A stretch of 64,000 nt of DNA from CALEMW01 sp964343835 (GTDB lineage Bacteria; Krumholzibacteriota; Krumholzibacteriia; LZORAL124-64-63). This document shows, piece by piece, positions 44,320 to 52,528 of this stretch; positions within the stretch are counted from its first letter, which is position 1, and each line of letters opens with the position of its first letter. Below the pieces are notes generated by a model. It did not search any database. It was not told the DNA's origin and saw only the letters and a program-made list of their open reading frames with translations. The translations under genes were made by a program, and so were the position numbers. The DNA lies in NCBI GenBank assembly GCA_964343835.1, contig CAYFKR010000001.1, positions 186,001 through 250,000 of the forward strand. The letters are read 5' to 3'.

Positions 44320-45582
44320 TCAGCTCTCCTTCTCCGCCCACACGGCGATGGTCTGCAGGATGGTCTGGGTGGCCAGTTCCATGTCCTTGGCGCAGACCCA
44401 CTCGGTGTAGCTGTGGAAGCTCTGCTCGCCCGTGAAGATGTTGGGCGTGGGCAGGCCCTGGGCCGACAGGTTGGAACCGTCGGTGCCGCCGCGGATGGAA
44501 CCCAGCTTGGGCTCCAGACCCACCCGGCGGATCCCCTCCATGGCGTACTCCACGGCGCGGGGCTCCTGCTCCAGGTCGTACTTCATGTTGCGGTAGAACT
44601 GCTTGATCTCCACGTCGACGGAGCTGCCGGGCCAGTTGGCGCAGGCTTTCTCCGCGAGCTCCTTCACCAGGTCGGCCTTGGGGCCCAGGCCCTCCACGTC
44701 GAAGTCGCGCAGCAGGACGTGGATGGAGGTGGAACTGGTGTTCCCCTCCATGGTGATGGGGTGGAGGTAGCCCTCCTTGCCCTCGGTGGTCTCGGGAGCG
44801 GTGTTCTTCGGCAGCATGGCGATGAAGTCGGCGGCCACGCGCACCGAGGAGATCATCTTGTCCTTGGCGTAGCCGGGGTGGATGTCGCGGCCGGTGAAGC
44901 AGACCAGGGCGCTGTCGGCGCAGAAGGTCTCGTTCTCGATCTCGCCGCGCTTGCCGCCGTCCATGGTGTAGGCCACGAGGGCGCCGAAGGCCTCCACGTC
45001 GAAGTGCTTCACGCCCTGGCCGATCTCCTCGTCCGGGGTGAAGGCGATCTTCACGGGGCCGTGCTTGAACTCCGGGTTCTCGACGATGCGCGTGAGCGCT
45101 TCCATGATCTCGGCGATGCCGGCCTTGTCGTCGGCGCCCAGCAGGGTGGTGCCGTCGGCGGTGATGATGGTCTCGCCGATGCACTCGCCCAGGTACGGGT
45201 TCTCGCTGAAGGGGATCACCACGCCGTTTTTGGGCAGGGGAATGTCGCCGCCCTGGTAGTTCTCGTGGAACGTCGGCACGACGTTCTTCCCCGAGACCTC
45301 GGGATAGGTGTCCATGTGGGAGATGAAGGCGACGGCGGGCACCGACTCCATGGTGGGGTCGTTGGCCGGCAGGGTCGCGGTCACGTATCCGTTGTCGTCG
45401 AGGAGGGCGTCGGCCAGGCCGAGCTCCTTCAACTCGTCGACGAGGCGGCGGCCCAGCTCGAGCTGGCCGGGAGAGGACGGGTAGGTCTCGGAACCCTCGA
45501 CGGCCTGGGTGTCCATCTTCGCGTAGGCCACGAAGCGGTCGGTCAGGGAAGGGAACCGGGAGTCCGGTGAGCGGTGGAGCAT
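44320..45582 (-). CDS. pepT: Peptidase T (tripeptidase)
   Basis: Zinc aminotripeptidase of the M20B family, 420 residues. Metal and catalytic motifs are in place: AFISHMDTYPEVSGKNV (His, Asp), LLGADDKAGIAEIM (bridging Asp), FTPDEEIGQGVKHF (Glu pair), TMDGGKRGEIENETF, RGGTDGSNLSAQGLP and GEQSFHSYTEWV (final His). AGGAGA precedes the ATG. Cytoplasmic end-step of peptide use, which fits the OPT peptide transporter further on. It follows the oxidoreductase operon by 84 bases and could be read through from it. Confidence 0.95.
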   Translation of the reverse strand: MLHRSPDSRFPSLTDRFVAYAKMDTQAVEGSETYPSSPGQLELGRRLVDELKELGLADALLDDNGYVTATLPANDPTMESVPAVAFISHMDTYPEVSGKNVVPTFHENYQGGDIPLPKNGVVIPFSENPYLGECIGETIITADGTTLLGADDKAGIAEIMEALTRIVENPEFKHGPVKIAFTPDEEIGQGVKHFDVEAFGALVAYTMDGGKRGEIENETFCADSALVCFTGRDIHPGYAKDKMISSVRVAADFIAMLPKNTAPETTEGKEGYLHPITMEGNTSSTSIHVLLRDFDVEGLGPKADLVKELAEKACANWPGSSVDVEIKQFYRNMKYDLEQEPRAVEYAMEGIRRVGLEPKLGSIRGGTDGSNLSAQGLPTPNIFTGEQSFHSYTEWVCAKDMELATQTILQTIAVWAEKES

Positions 45583-45666
45583 CGAGCGTCTCCTTCAACG
45601 TGGTGTGTTGGGCGTGTACCCCCGCAATGGAGCAATGTACCGCGATGATATGAGCTAGGCAAGGAA

Positions 45667-47004
45667 TCAGCCGGTCTCTCTTCGGCCGCCGTCGACGATG
45701 CGCAGGTCGGGCTGGTCGCCGCCGAACCGCACGCCGATCCCGCGCAGGAATCCGAAGGGGGGGATGCCGCCGGCGAGGATGAACACGTCGTCGTTGGGGA
45801 CGATGGCCGGGCCGTCGGGACCGTCCAGGACGACGGTGTCCGCGGTGATGGACGACACCGTCGTCGCGCCGCAGAAGTCGATGCGGCCGTTCGCGATGGC
45901 GTCGGCCATGCGCTCGGCGTTGCGCTGCTTGATCCGCAGCAGCTCGGGTTTGCGGTACGAGAGGGTGACCGTCGCGCCCTCCTGGTGGGCCAGGCCCATG
46001 GCCGCCTCCACGGCGGAGTCGCCGCCGCCCACCACCAGCACGCGACGGCCGGCGTAGGCCTCGGCGTCGATGAGGCGGTAGGCCACCTTCGCCATGTCCT
46101 CGCCCGGCACGTTCAGGCGGCGCGGCGTGCCGCGACGGCCCAGGGCGAGAACGACGCGCCGGGCGGCGACGTCGCCCTCGGTGGTCCGCACGGTGAACGC
46201 GTCCTTCGCTCCCTCCACGCCGGTCACCCGGACGCCCGTGCGGATATCCAGGCCGTTGATCTCGTACAGGTCCTCCCAGATGGCCAGCAGCTCCTCCTTG
46301 GAGTACTCGAGGCGCGGCAGGCGTCCGAAGCGGGGGATCTCCACGGGCTGCACCATCACCAGCTTGCGGCGGGGGTACTGGAGGATGGTGCCGCCGGCGC
46401 CCTGCTGGTCCAGGATCAGGCAGGACAGGCCCAGCTCCGCGGCCCGCAGCCCGGCGCTCATGCCGGCGGGGCCGGCGCCGACCACGAGGACGTCGAGGGC
46501 GCCGTCGGCGGAAGGGACCATGTCGTCGGCGATGGCTTCCACCACCGACTTGCCCTGGTTCACCGCGTTGTTGATCAGCGCGAACCCGCTCAGCTCGCCG
46601 GCGATGAAGACGCCCGGCACGGTCGTCTCGCCCGAGTCGTTCAGCAGGGGGATGTCGTCGCGCTTGGTGATGTCGCCCAGCCCCACTTGCAGCGCGCCCA
46701 CCGGACACGCCTCGGCACAGCGGCCGTGGCCGATGCAGCGGGCGCCGTTGATGACCACCGCCTTGCCGTGGACGATGCCCAGCACGTCGCCTTCGGGGCA
46801 GGCGTCCACGCAGGTGCCGCAGCCGATGCAGGCGCCGGCGTCCACCAGGGGGTACTGGCCCGTCGGGCGGTCCATGCCAAGCTCGCGGGTGCCGGCCAGG
46901 CGCGTGGCGTCGTCCCGGCGCCGGCGGTGGAAACGGACGGTGTAGAACGCCACGCCGGCACCGGCCGCAAGCAGGGAGGCGGCCCAGATCAGCAGGGTTT
47001 CCAT
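45667..47004 (-). CDS. Membrane-anchored Fe-S flavoprotein, NAD(P)-dependent oxidoreductase
   Basis: A 445-residue protein that probably moves electrons between NAD(P)H and a membrane partner. It has an N-terminal membrane helix and basic stretch, then a ferredoxin-like pair: CIGCGTCVDACP (complete 4Fe-4S set) and CIGHGRCAEACP, where the second cysteine is histidine. A two-Rossmann thioredoxin-reductase-like part (YpdA-type, no CxxC redox pair) follows, with VLVVGAGPAGMSAGLRAAEL for FAD and VLVVGGGDSAVEAAMGLA for NAD(P). The start codon is 18 bases after the barrel gene stop, so it is the last gene of the cytochrome operon. Confidence 0.87.
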   Translation of the reverse strand: METLLIWAASLLAAGAGVAFYTVRFHRRRRDDATRLAGTRELGMDRPTGQYPLVDAGACIGCGTCVDACPEGDVLGIVHGKAVVINGARCIGHGRCAEACPVGALQVGLGDITKRDDIPLLNDSGETTVPGVFIAGELSGFALINNAVNQGKSVVEAIADDMVPSADGALDVLVVGAGPAGMSAGLRAAELGLSCLILDQQGAGGTILQYPRRKLVMVQPVEIPRFGRLPRLEYSKEELLAIWEDLYEINGLDIRTGVRVTGVEGAKDAFTVRTTEGDVAARRVVLALGRRGTPRRLNVPGEDMAKVAYRLIDAEAYAGRRVLVVGGGDSAVEAAMGLAHQEGATVTLSYRKPELLRIKQRNAERMADAIANGRIDFCGATTVSSITADTVVLDGPDGPAIVPNDDVFILAGGIPPFGFLRGIGVRFGGDQPDLRIVDGGRRETG

Positions 47005-47022
47005 GACGATTCCCCCATGCGG

Positions 47023-48609
47023 TCAGAGCCTTCGACGGAGCTGCAGGAACCAGCGCAGGCCGGCGGTGTCGTCGCCGCCGTCCCAGCGGGTCTCCAGGGC
47101 GGCGGACCAGCGGCGGCCGAGGTCGCGGTCGTGGGCGAGGGACAGCCAGTTGCCGGAGGATGTCCGGTCGAAGGTCGCCAGCTCGTAGGTGCGGTGGCCG
47201 GCGACCAGGCGTGTCGAGGCGCCGCCGCGGCCCAGGTGACGGATCCGCAGGGCGGGCGAGGCGCCGCGGGCGGTGGGGCCGTCGAATCCCCGTGCCGACA
47301 GGCCGATGCGGAGGTCGCGACGGGGCCAGCCCCGGTGCTCGACGTCGAGGCCGAAGGATTTCGTGTCGCCGCCGGTGCGGTCGTCGCGCCGGAGGCCGCC
47401 GTCGGCGCGGACCGCGAGGCGCGATGACTTCCAGACGACGCCGGCGCGGACGCCCCGCCGTCCCGACTCGCGGAAGAGGCTGTCGGGCAGCGATCGGCTG
47501 GTCCAGGTGCGGACGAGGTCGCGTTCGTCGAGGGTCAGGGAGAATCGCCAGCGCTCGTCGAGGCGCCATCGACCCGACAGCAGCACGTCGCCCAGGGAGA
47601 TGGTGCGGCCCTCGGCGTCGCGCCTCCAGCCCCGGTTCACGTCCAGCTTGGCGGCATGGGTCAGGCTCAGGCCGCCGCGGGTCCAGGTGCCGTGGAGGGC
47701 GAGGTAGTCCCGGTCGATCTCGCCGGCGCGGCGCCGGGCGGCGGCGGCGACGGAGATGTCGAGGCGCCCGTTCCGGCGGTCGCCCCGGACGAGGTGGGCG
47801 AGGAGGCCGCTCACCCGGTCGTCGGTCCAGGTCCCGGCGTCCGTCCAGCCGGGGACGAGCCCGGAGAAGGCGCCGAGGCGCCACCCTCCGCCGACGGCGC
47901 GATTGACCAGGGCACCGTCGAAGGCGCCCACCGAGGCGGCCGTGCGGACGCCGACGCGGCCGAAGGCCATCTGCCAGGGAGCGTCCGGATCGAGGCGGGT
48001 GAGGGAGACTTCCAGGACCCTGTTGCGCCATTCGTCCTCGGGGGCGTAGCCGTAGGCGCGGGAGCGCAGATCGTGGCGCAGGGAGCCCCGGGCGCGCAGG
48101 GCGAAGCCGCCGCGGAGGCGGTCCAGGCGCAGGTCGTAGCGCAGGCCGGGCTGGTCGAAGTCGAGGCCGGCGTCCGAGGCGTCGGAGACGTGCTCCCACT
48201 GCAGGGTGACGTGGCCGGAGAGGCGCGGGCCGTCGCGGTGGGCGGCGGCGGCGCGGTTGCTGTCGGCGCGGGAGCGGGTCCTGGGAGCGCGGACGTCGGG
48301 CTCGTCCTCCACCGGGGGAGGAGGGCCGGGGGCGGTGAAGCGAGCGATATCGCCGGGCAGGACGGTCTCGCCCGTCGGATCGAGTCGGCAGGAGGCCGAG
48401 TGGTCGGCGACGAACTCTACCGTGAGGGCGGCGACGTCGCGGCCGTCGCGCTCGATGACGACGGTCGCGCCCTCGGTCAGTCCGTCCATCCGGCCGGCGT
48501 CCAGGTAGGCGTGGTCGGCGGACACGTAGCGCACCGAGCAGGTGCGGTCCTCCACGGCGAGCGCCGTGGCGGCGAGGAGGGTCAGGAGCAGGATCGTCGT
48601 CGTGCGCAT
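47023..48609 (-). CDS. Outer-membrane beta-barrel protein (putative electron-conduit porin)
   Basis: A 528-residue exported protein (signal peptide MRTTTILLLTLLAATALA). Residues ~20-95 form a small beta domain (VSADHAYLDAGRMDGLTEGA). The remainder consists of alternating strands rich in Arg/Asp/Gly/Trp, ending with GLRWFLQLRRRL, an aromatic-containing C-terminal strand as in outer-membrane barrels. Homology to MtrB-type porins cannot be claimed by eye. Its position directly after two multiheme cytochrome genes, with a one-base TGATG overlap, makes a porin-cytochrome complex the best hypothesis. Confidence 0.72.
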   Translation of the reverse strand: MRTTTILLLTLLAATALAVEDRTCSVRYVSADHAYLDAGRMDGLTEGATVVIERDGRDVAALTVEFVADHSASCRLDPTGETVLPGDIARFTAPGPPPPVEDEPDVRAPRTRSRADSNRAAAAHRDGPRLSGHVTLQWEHVSDASDAGLDFDQPGLRYDLRLDRLRGGFALRARGSLRHDLRSRAYGYAPEDEWRNRVLEVSLTRLDPDAPWQMAFGRVGVRTAASVGAFDGALVNRAVGGGWRLGAFSGLVPGWTDAGTWTDDRVSGLLAHLVRGDRRNGRLDISVAAAARRRAGEIDRDYLALHGTWTRGGLSLTHAAKLDVNRGWRRDAEGRTISLGDVLLSGRWRLDERWRFSLTLDERDLVRTWTSRSLPDSLFRESGRRGVRAGVVWKSSRLAVRADGGLRRDDRTGGDTKSFGLDVEHRGWPRRDLRIGLSARGFDGPTARGASPALRIRHLGRGGASTRLVAGHRTYELATFDRTSSGNWLSLAHDRDLGRRWSAALETRWDGGDDTAGLRWFLQLRRRL

Positions 48610-49841
48610 CACTCGCTCCCCGTGGGATGGCATTCGAGGCAGGCGGTGCTCGAATACTCGTAGCCGGAGACCTCGCTGTGGTCGCGGTCGGTCTGGGACT
48701 GGTCGTGCTCGTGGCAGAAGATGCACTCGAAGACGCCGTAGTCGCCGGTGACCACGTGGCAGTCGGCGCAATCGTTCCACTCGCCGCGGTGTCGGCCGGA
48801 GTAGATGGGGAACAGGGTGTCGTGGTCCCAATCGGCCGGTGTCCAGGCCGATGTGCCGTGGCAGTCGACGCAGGTGGTGGGGAACCCCGTGGCGGCGTGG
48901 GCCGGGTCCGTGGTGCCGTCGTAGTCGGCCTGGTGGCAGGCCACGCATTCGGTGGGCGTACCGGCGTAGCCGCCCGCGTGGCAGGCGAGGCAGTCCAGGG
49001 TGCGGTGGGCGCCGGTCAGGGCGAGGCCCGTGGCGGCGTGGTCGAAGACGGCGGGGGTCCAGGCGCTGCTGCCGTGGCAGGCGGCGCAGTCCTCCGGGAA
49101 GGAGGCGGCGAGGTGGTCGGGGTCGGTGGCTCCCTCGTAATCGTCGCGGTGGCAGGCGATGCAGTCGGTCGCCGTCGCTTCGAAGCCGTCGGTGTGGCAC
49201 TCGGCGCAGGTCAGCAGCGCATGGGCGCCGACCAGGGGGAAGGAGGCGGGGTGCAGGAACCGCCGGCCGGACCAGCCGGCGCCGAAGGGGTCGTGGCAGA
49301 GGGTGCAGTCGTGGTCGAAGCCGGCGGCGGCGTGGTCGGGGGCCGTCGCGGCGTGGTAGTCGGCGGCGTGGCACGAGTAGCAGTCCACCGGCGTGGCGGC
49401 GTAGGCGGTTGCGGCCGGGCCGGCGTGGCAGGCGGCGCAGTCGGCCTGACGGTGGGCGCCGCGCAGGGGGAACGACGTGGTGTCGTGGCGGTCGCGCATG
49501 GCGGCGCGGTCTTCCCAGCCGCGGGGGGAGTGGCACTGCTCGCAGTCGAAGCCGAGGGAGCCGTCGTGGGCGTCGGTGTGGCAGTCGGCGCACATGATGC
49601 CGACGCGGGAGAACACGAGGCTCTGGTGGCAGTGCTCGCAGGCCACGTCGCGGTGGCCGCCGGAGAGGGGGAAGCCGGTGGCGTCGTGGTCGAAGGCCAA
49701 GGGCCCTTCGCCCGCCTCCCAGGACTCGTCGCCGTGGCAGGCACGGCAGTCGGTGATCGCATCGCCGTGGGGGGAGGCCGCTGGCTGGGCGGCGGCGGTC
49801 GCAGCGCAGGCGAGCAGCAGGAGCGGGAGGATGCGGGTCAT
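48609..49841 (-). CDS. Sixteen-heme c-type cytochrome
   Basis: A 410-residue periplasmic or surface cytochrome with signal peptide MTRILPLLLLACAATAAA and 16 CxxCH heme-binding motifs (first CRACH, last CLECH). The chain is built of repeated modules of the form D-H-x-x-x-x-F-P-L-x-G-x-H-x4-C-x-x-C-H, typical of large cytochrome c3/c7-like wires. Spare histidines are abundant, allowing bis-His ligation. ATG at 49839-49841 overlaps the 20-heme gene (ATGA); its stop shares a base with the barrel gene start. Confidence 0.95.
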   Translation of the reverse strand: MTRILPLLLLACAATAAAQPAASPHGDAITDCRACHGDESWEAGEGPLAFDHDATGFPLSGGHRDVACEHCHQSLVFSRVGIMCADCHTDAHDGSLGFDCEQCHSPRGWEDRAAMRDRHDTTSFPLRGAHRQADCAACHAGPAATAYAATPVDCYSCHAADYHAATAPDHAAAGFDHDCTLCHDPFGAGWSGRRFLHPASFPLVGAHALLTCAECHTDGFEATATDCIACHRDDYEGATDPDHLAASFPEDCAACHGSSAWTPAVFDHAATGLALTGAHRTLDCLACHAGGYAGTPTECVACHQADYDGTTDPAHAATGFPTTCVDCHGTSAWTPADWDHDTLFPIYSGRHRGEWNDCADCHVVTGDYGVFECIFCHEHDQSQTDRDHSEVSGYEYSSTACLECHPTGSE

Positions 49842-51520
49842 CGGTCACCTCCGGAGGGAGACGGTGTGGTGCGGTGGCAGGCCGCGCACTCGGTCTCCAG
49901 GGGCTTGAACGTCAGGGAGCGGGCGCCGTCGCCCTGCAGGGGGGCGTGGCAGCGGTCGCAGGCCACGCCCTCGTGGCCGCCGCGCAGGGGGAAGCGGCTG
50001 TGGCGGTCGTGGTCGAAGCGCTGGGCGAACCAGTCGACGGTGTCGTGGCAGCGGTCGCAGCGCACGGCGGGTTCGTCGGGGACGGTAAACTGGCCGAGGT
50101 GGATGTCGGCGTGGCAGCCGACGCAGTGGGTCGGGGCACCGGCGAAGGCGGGGGCGCGGTCGGCCTCCGCGACCGGTGCGTGGCAACCGGTGCAGGTGGT
50201 GCGGGCGTGAGCGCCCTCGAGGGGCCAGACGTCTGCGTGGTCGTACGTGGCGGTCCGCCAGGTGCCGGTCGTGTGGCACGCGTCGCAACGGCGGACCGCC
50301 GCGGTGGCGACGGGGCCGTGGGGGTCGCGGTGGCAGTCGGTGCAGGCGGCGTGGTCCAGGACCAGCTCGTACCGGCCGTCCGGGGCGGGACGGTGGCAGG
50401 CGTCGCAGGGCATGGCACGGTGGGCGCCGGTCAGGGGGAACGGGGTCGCGTCGTGGCGGGCGAGGGGAAAACGGGCCGGCCGGAAGCCCTGGACGTCGTG
50501 GCAGTCCTCGCAGCGGGCCAGGCGGGGGCGGGCCGTGGCGGCGGCGCCGTGGGCATCGTCGTGGCAGTCGGTGCAGGCGGCGAAGGCGGGGCGGGTGCCC
50601 TCCCGGCTGTGGCACTTCGCGCACGCCACCGTGGCGTGGCGGCCGCGCAGGGGGTAGCGGGTGCGGTCGTGGTCGAAGTCGGCGGCGCGGCCGGTGAGCC
50701 AGCCGGTGGTGTCGTGGCAGTCGGTGCAGCGGGGACCCAGGCGGCCGGCGTGGGGGTCGCGGTGGCAGTCGGTGCAGGCGGCGTGGGCCAGGCCCTTCCA
50801 GCGGGAGGCGCCCGGGACGGGGGTGTCGGGGTCGAGGGGCTCGTGGCACTTGGCGCAGGCCGTGTCGCGGTGGCGGCCGGTCAGGGGGAAGGCCGTCGTC
50901 GCGTGGTCGAACATCGGGACGGGCTTCCAGGCGTTCTGGTCGTGGCACGAGGTGCAGGTGGTGGAGAGCTGGTTGCGGTGGACGTCGTCGTGGCAGTCGG
51001 TGCAGGCGGTGCCGAGGCCCATCCAGGTGCGGTCGAGATCCTTGGAGGCCGCCAGCAGGGGGGCCGGGTCCCGGACGAGGGCCCCCTTGTGGCAGGCGCG
51101 ACATTCCAGATGTCGGTGGCGGCCTTCGAGCTCGTAGCCCGCATCGGCGTGGGCGAAGCCGTCGCGGCCGTCGGGCCAGAACAGGATGTCGGCGTCGCGG
51201 CCTCGGTGTTCCATGTGGCAGTCGGTGCAGACGGCGTAGTCGTCGTGGGCGTGGAGGCCCCGGCCGGCTTCGCGTCGTTCGGCGAGGATGGCGTGGCACT
51301 CCAGGCACTTGGGGATCACGTCGCGGTCGCCGAGCTTGTGGCAGGAACCGCATTTCCGCAGGCCCTCGAGGTGGGCGTGGGGCGCGCTCAGGTCGCCCGG
51401 GGAGAGCTGGGCATAGGCGGGTCCGGAAGACAGGCAGAACGAGAGGATCGTCCCAAAAAGGAGAGGGACGATCCTGAAATGAGGCCGGTGCGCTGCGCGG
51501 TTGTCCGGTAGCCGACTCAT
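49838..51520 (-). CDS. Twenty-heme c-type cytochrome
   Basis: A 560-residue multiheme cytochrome with a long signal sequence (hydrophobic part IVPLLFGTILSFCLSSGPAYA) and 20 CxxCH motifs, from CGSCH near residue 57 to CAACH near the C-terminus. The internal repeat with FPLTGRHRDTACAKCH, YPLRGRHATVACAKCH and FPLTGAHRAMPCDACH is the same module as in the neighbouring 16-heme protein, so the two probably share an ancestor. It starts immediately after the cytochrome b gene stop and overlaps the 16-heme gene. Expected to be a long-range electron wire. Confidence 0.95.
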   Translation of the reverse strand: MSRLPDNRAAHRPHFRIVPLLFGTILSFCLSSGPAYAQLSPGDLSAPHAHLEGLRKCGSCHKLGDRDVIPKCLECHAILAERREAGRGLHAHDDYAVCTDCHMEHRGRDADILFWPDGRDGFAHADAGYELEGRHRHLECRACHKGALVRDPAPLLAASKDLDRTWMGLGTACTDCHDDVHRNQLSTTCTSCHDQNAWKPVPMFDHATTAFPLTGRHRDTACAKCHEPLDPDTPVPGASRWKGLAHAACTDCHRDPHAGRLGPRCTDCHDTTGWLTGRAADFDHDRTRYPLRGRHATVACAKCHSREGTRPAFAACTDCHDDAHGAAATARPRLARCEDCHDVQGFRPARFPLARHDATPFPLTGAHRAMPCDACHRPAPDGRYELVLDHAACTDCHRDPHGPVATAAVRRCDACHTTGTWRTATYDHADVWPLEGAHARTTCTGCHAPVAEADRAPAFAGAPTHCVGCHADIHLGQFTVPDEPAVRCDRCHDTVDWFAQRFDHDRHSRFPLRGGHEGVACDRCHAPLQGDGARSLTFKPLETECAACHRTTPSPSGGDR

Positions 51521-52375
51521 TCACCAGATCCAGGTATAGCCCAGGGCGATCGCGACGCCCACGTGGACGATCATCACGAGGATCATGATGATCGCAAAGG
51601 GTTTATGGAAGACGTGCCACCAGTGGAACAGGTCGCGGACCGTGTGGAACAGGTGCAATCGACGGGTCAGGAGCACCCATTCGCGGGCCAGTTCGAACTT
51701 GGCGGCTTGATCTCCGGGTAGAATCCTATGCAATCGGGATGCCAGCGTGGCATTCAGGAACGGCAGGCGCAGCAGGGCCGTGGGGGCGGACCGGCCTTCG
51801 AGGGCGCCGAGGGCGATGGTCTCGAGGCGGTCCAGGGCCTCGTCGTCGAAATCGCCCCGCTCGGAGAGCAGCACCAGGATCTCCTCGCGGCGGGACTCGG
51901 CCGAGTCCGGCCCGATCTCCTCGCCCAGCACGTTGCGCGGCAACTGCTGGTAGAGATAGCGGCCGAAGACGCCGCTCAGGGCCACGGCCATCATGGACCA
52001 GTAGCTCAGGGCCACCAGGCCTTCGATCTTGAACGACGTGTGCAGGGTGATCAGGACGGGGCCGGCCACGCCCAGGAAGATGTGGTAGCGGAGCCAGGTG
52101 GCCTGGCTGCCCGCGCGGCGCAGGAATCCGGCGCGTTTGCGCACGGAGTAGAGCAGCAGCAGCAGGACCATGGCGCTGCCGGCGATGCCCAGTCCGTGGC
52201 CGACGGTGCCGGCCGGCCGGAGCAGGCGGTAGTCGTCGTGGAACGCGCGCTGGTCGAGGGGCGTGACGTAGTAGTCCAGACCGGTCCGGACCGTCCAGAC
52301 CGTGACGGCCAGGACGGCGGTGACCAGCAGGGCCAGGATCCAGCCGTGGATCCTCGACGGACCTCGTTCGCTCAT
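51521..52375 (-). CDS. Membrane di-heme cytochrome b-like protein
   Basis: A 284-residue integral membrane protein with about six helices and histidines inside them: GTVGHGLGIAG, LRYHIFLGVAGP, LITLHTSFKI, RDLFHWWHVFHKPFA and MIVHVGVAIALGY. The pattern suits a b-type cytochrome of the ferric-reductase/CbcL-like kind that hands quinol electrons to periplasmic multiheme cytochromes. A ~60-residue acidic cytoplasmic loop interrupts the helices. ATG at 52373-52375 with GGAGG four bases upstream, part of which lies in one arm of an inverted repeat. First gene of the operon. Confidence 0.83.
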   Translation of the reverse strand: MSERGPSRIHGWILALLVTAVLAVTVWTVRTGLDYYVTPLDQRAFHDDYRLLRPAGTVGHGLGIAGSAMVLLLLLYSVRKRAGFLRRAGSQATWLRYHIFLGVAGPVLITLHTSFKIEGLVALSYWSMMAVALSGVFGRYLYQQLPRNVLGEEIGPDSAESRREEILVLLSERGDFDDEALDRLETIALGALEGRSAPTALLRLPFLNATLASRLHRILPGDQAAKFELAREWVLLTRRLHLFHTVRDLFHWWHVFHKPFAIIMILVMIVHVGVAIALGYTWIW

Positions 52376-52381
52376 GGCGCC

Positions 52382-52458
52382 TCCGGATACGGGAAGTCGG
52401 GAGCATAGCCCATGGGGTGGGACGCAGGCCATCGGATCTTGTAACGCCCGTATCCGGA
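52382..52458 (-). promoter_or_regulatory. Inverted repeat in the leader of the cytochrome operon
   Basis: TCCGGATACGGG (52382-52393) and CCCGTATCCGGA (52447-52458) are perfect 12-base complements separated by 53 bases, in the 153-base divergent gap between the cytochrome operon and the OPT gene. In minus-strand mRNA the second arm runs into the GGAGG ribosome binding site of the cytochrome b gene, so it could hide that site, or the pair could be a DNA operator. A second GC hairpin lies near 52475-52497. Confidence 0.5.
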
Positions 52459-52528
52459 TGGTAGGTTTCCCGGACCGCCCGGCGCAACCGCCGGGCGTCC
52501 CGTACCCTACGCGATTCCGGAGGTCTCC

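Noticed and set aside
48609..51520. Repetitive DNA in the cytochrome genes as a possible CRISPR or satellite array.
   Set aside because: The repeats are codon-level repeats of CxxCH modules with variable spacing and clear coding sense.
52400..52480. Words GGGTGGGACGCA and CCGGATGGTAGG on the plus strand recall the c-di-GMP (GEMM) riboswitch ahead of the OPT gene.
   Set aside because: The conserved GCACAGGGCAAACC-like part, GAAA tetraloop and receptor are missing and the pairing scheme cannot be built; a covariance-model search would settle it.
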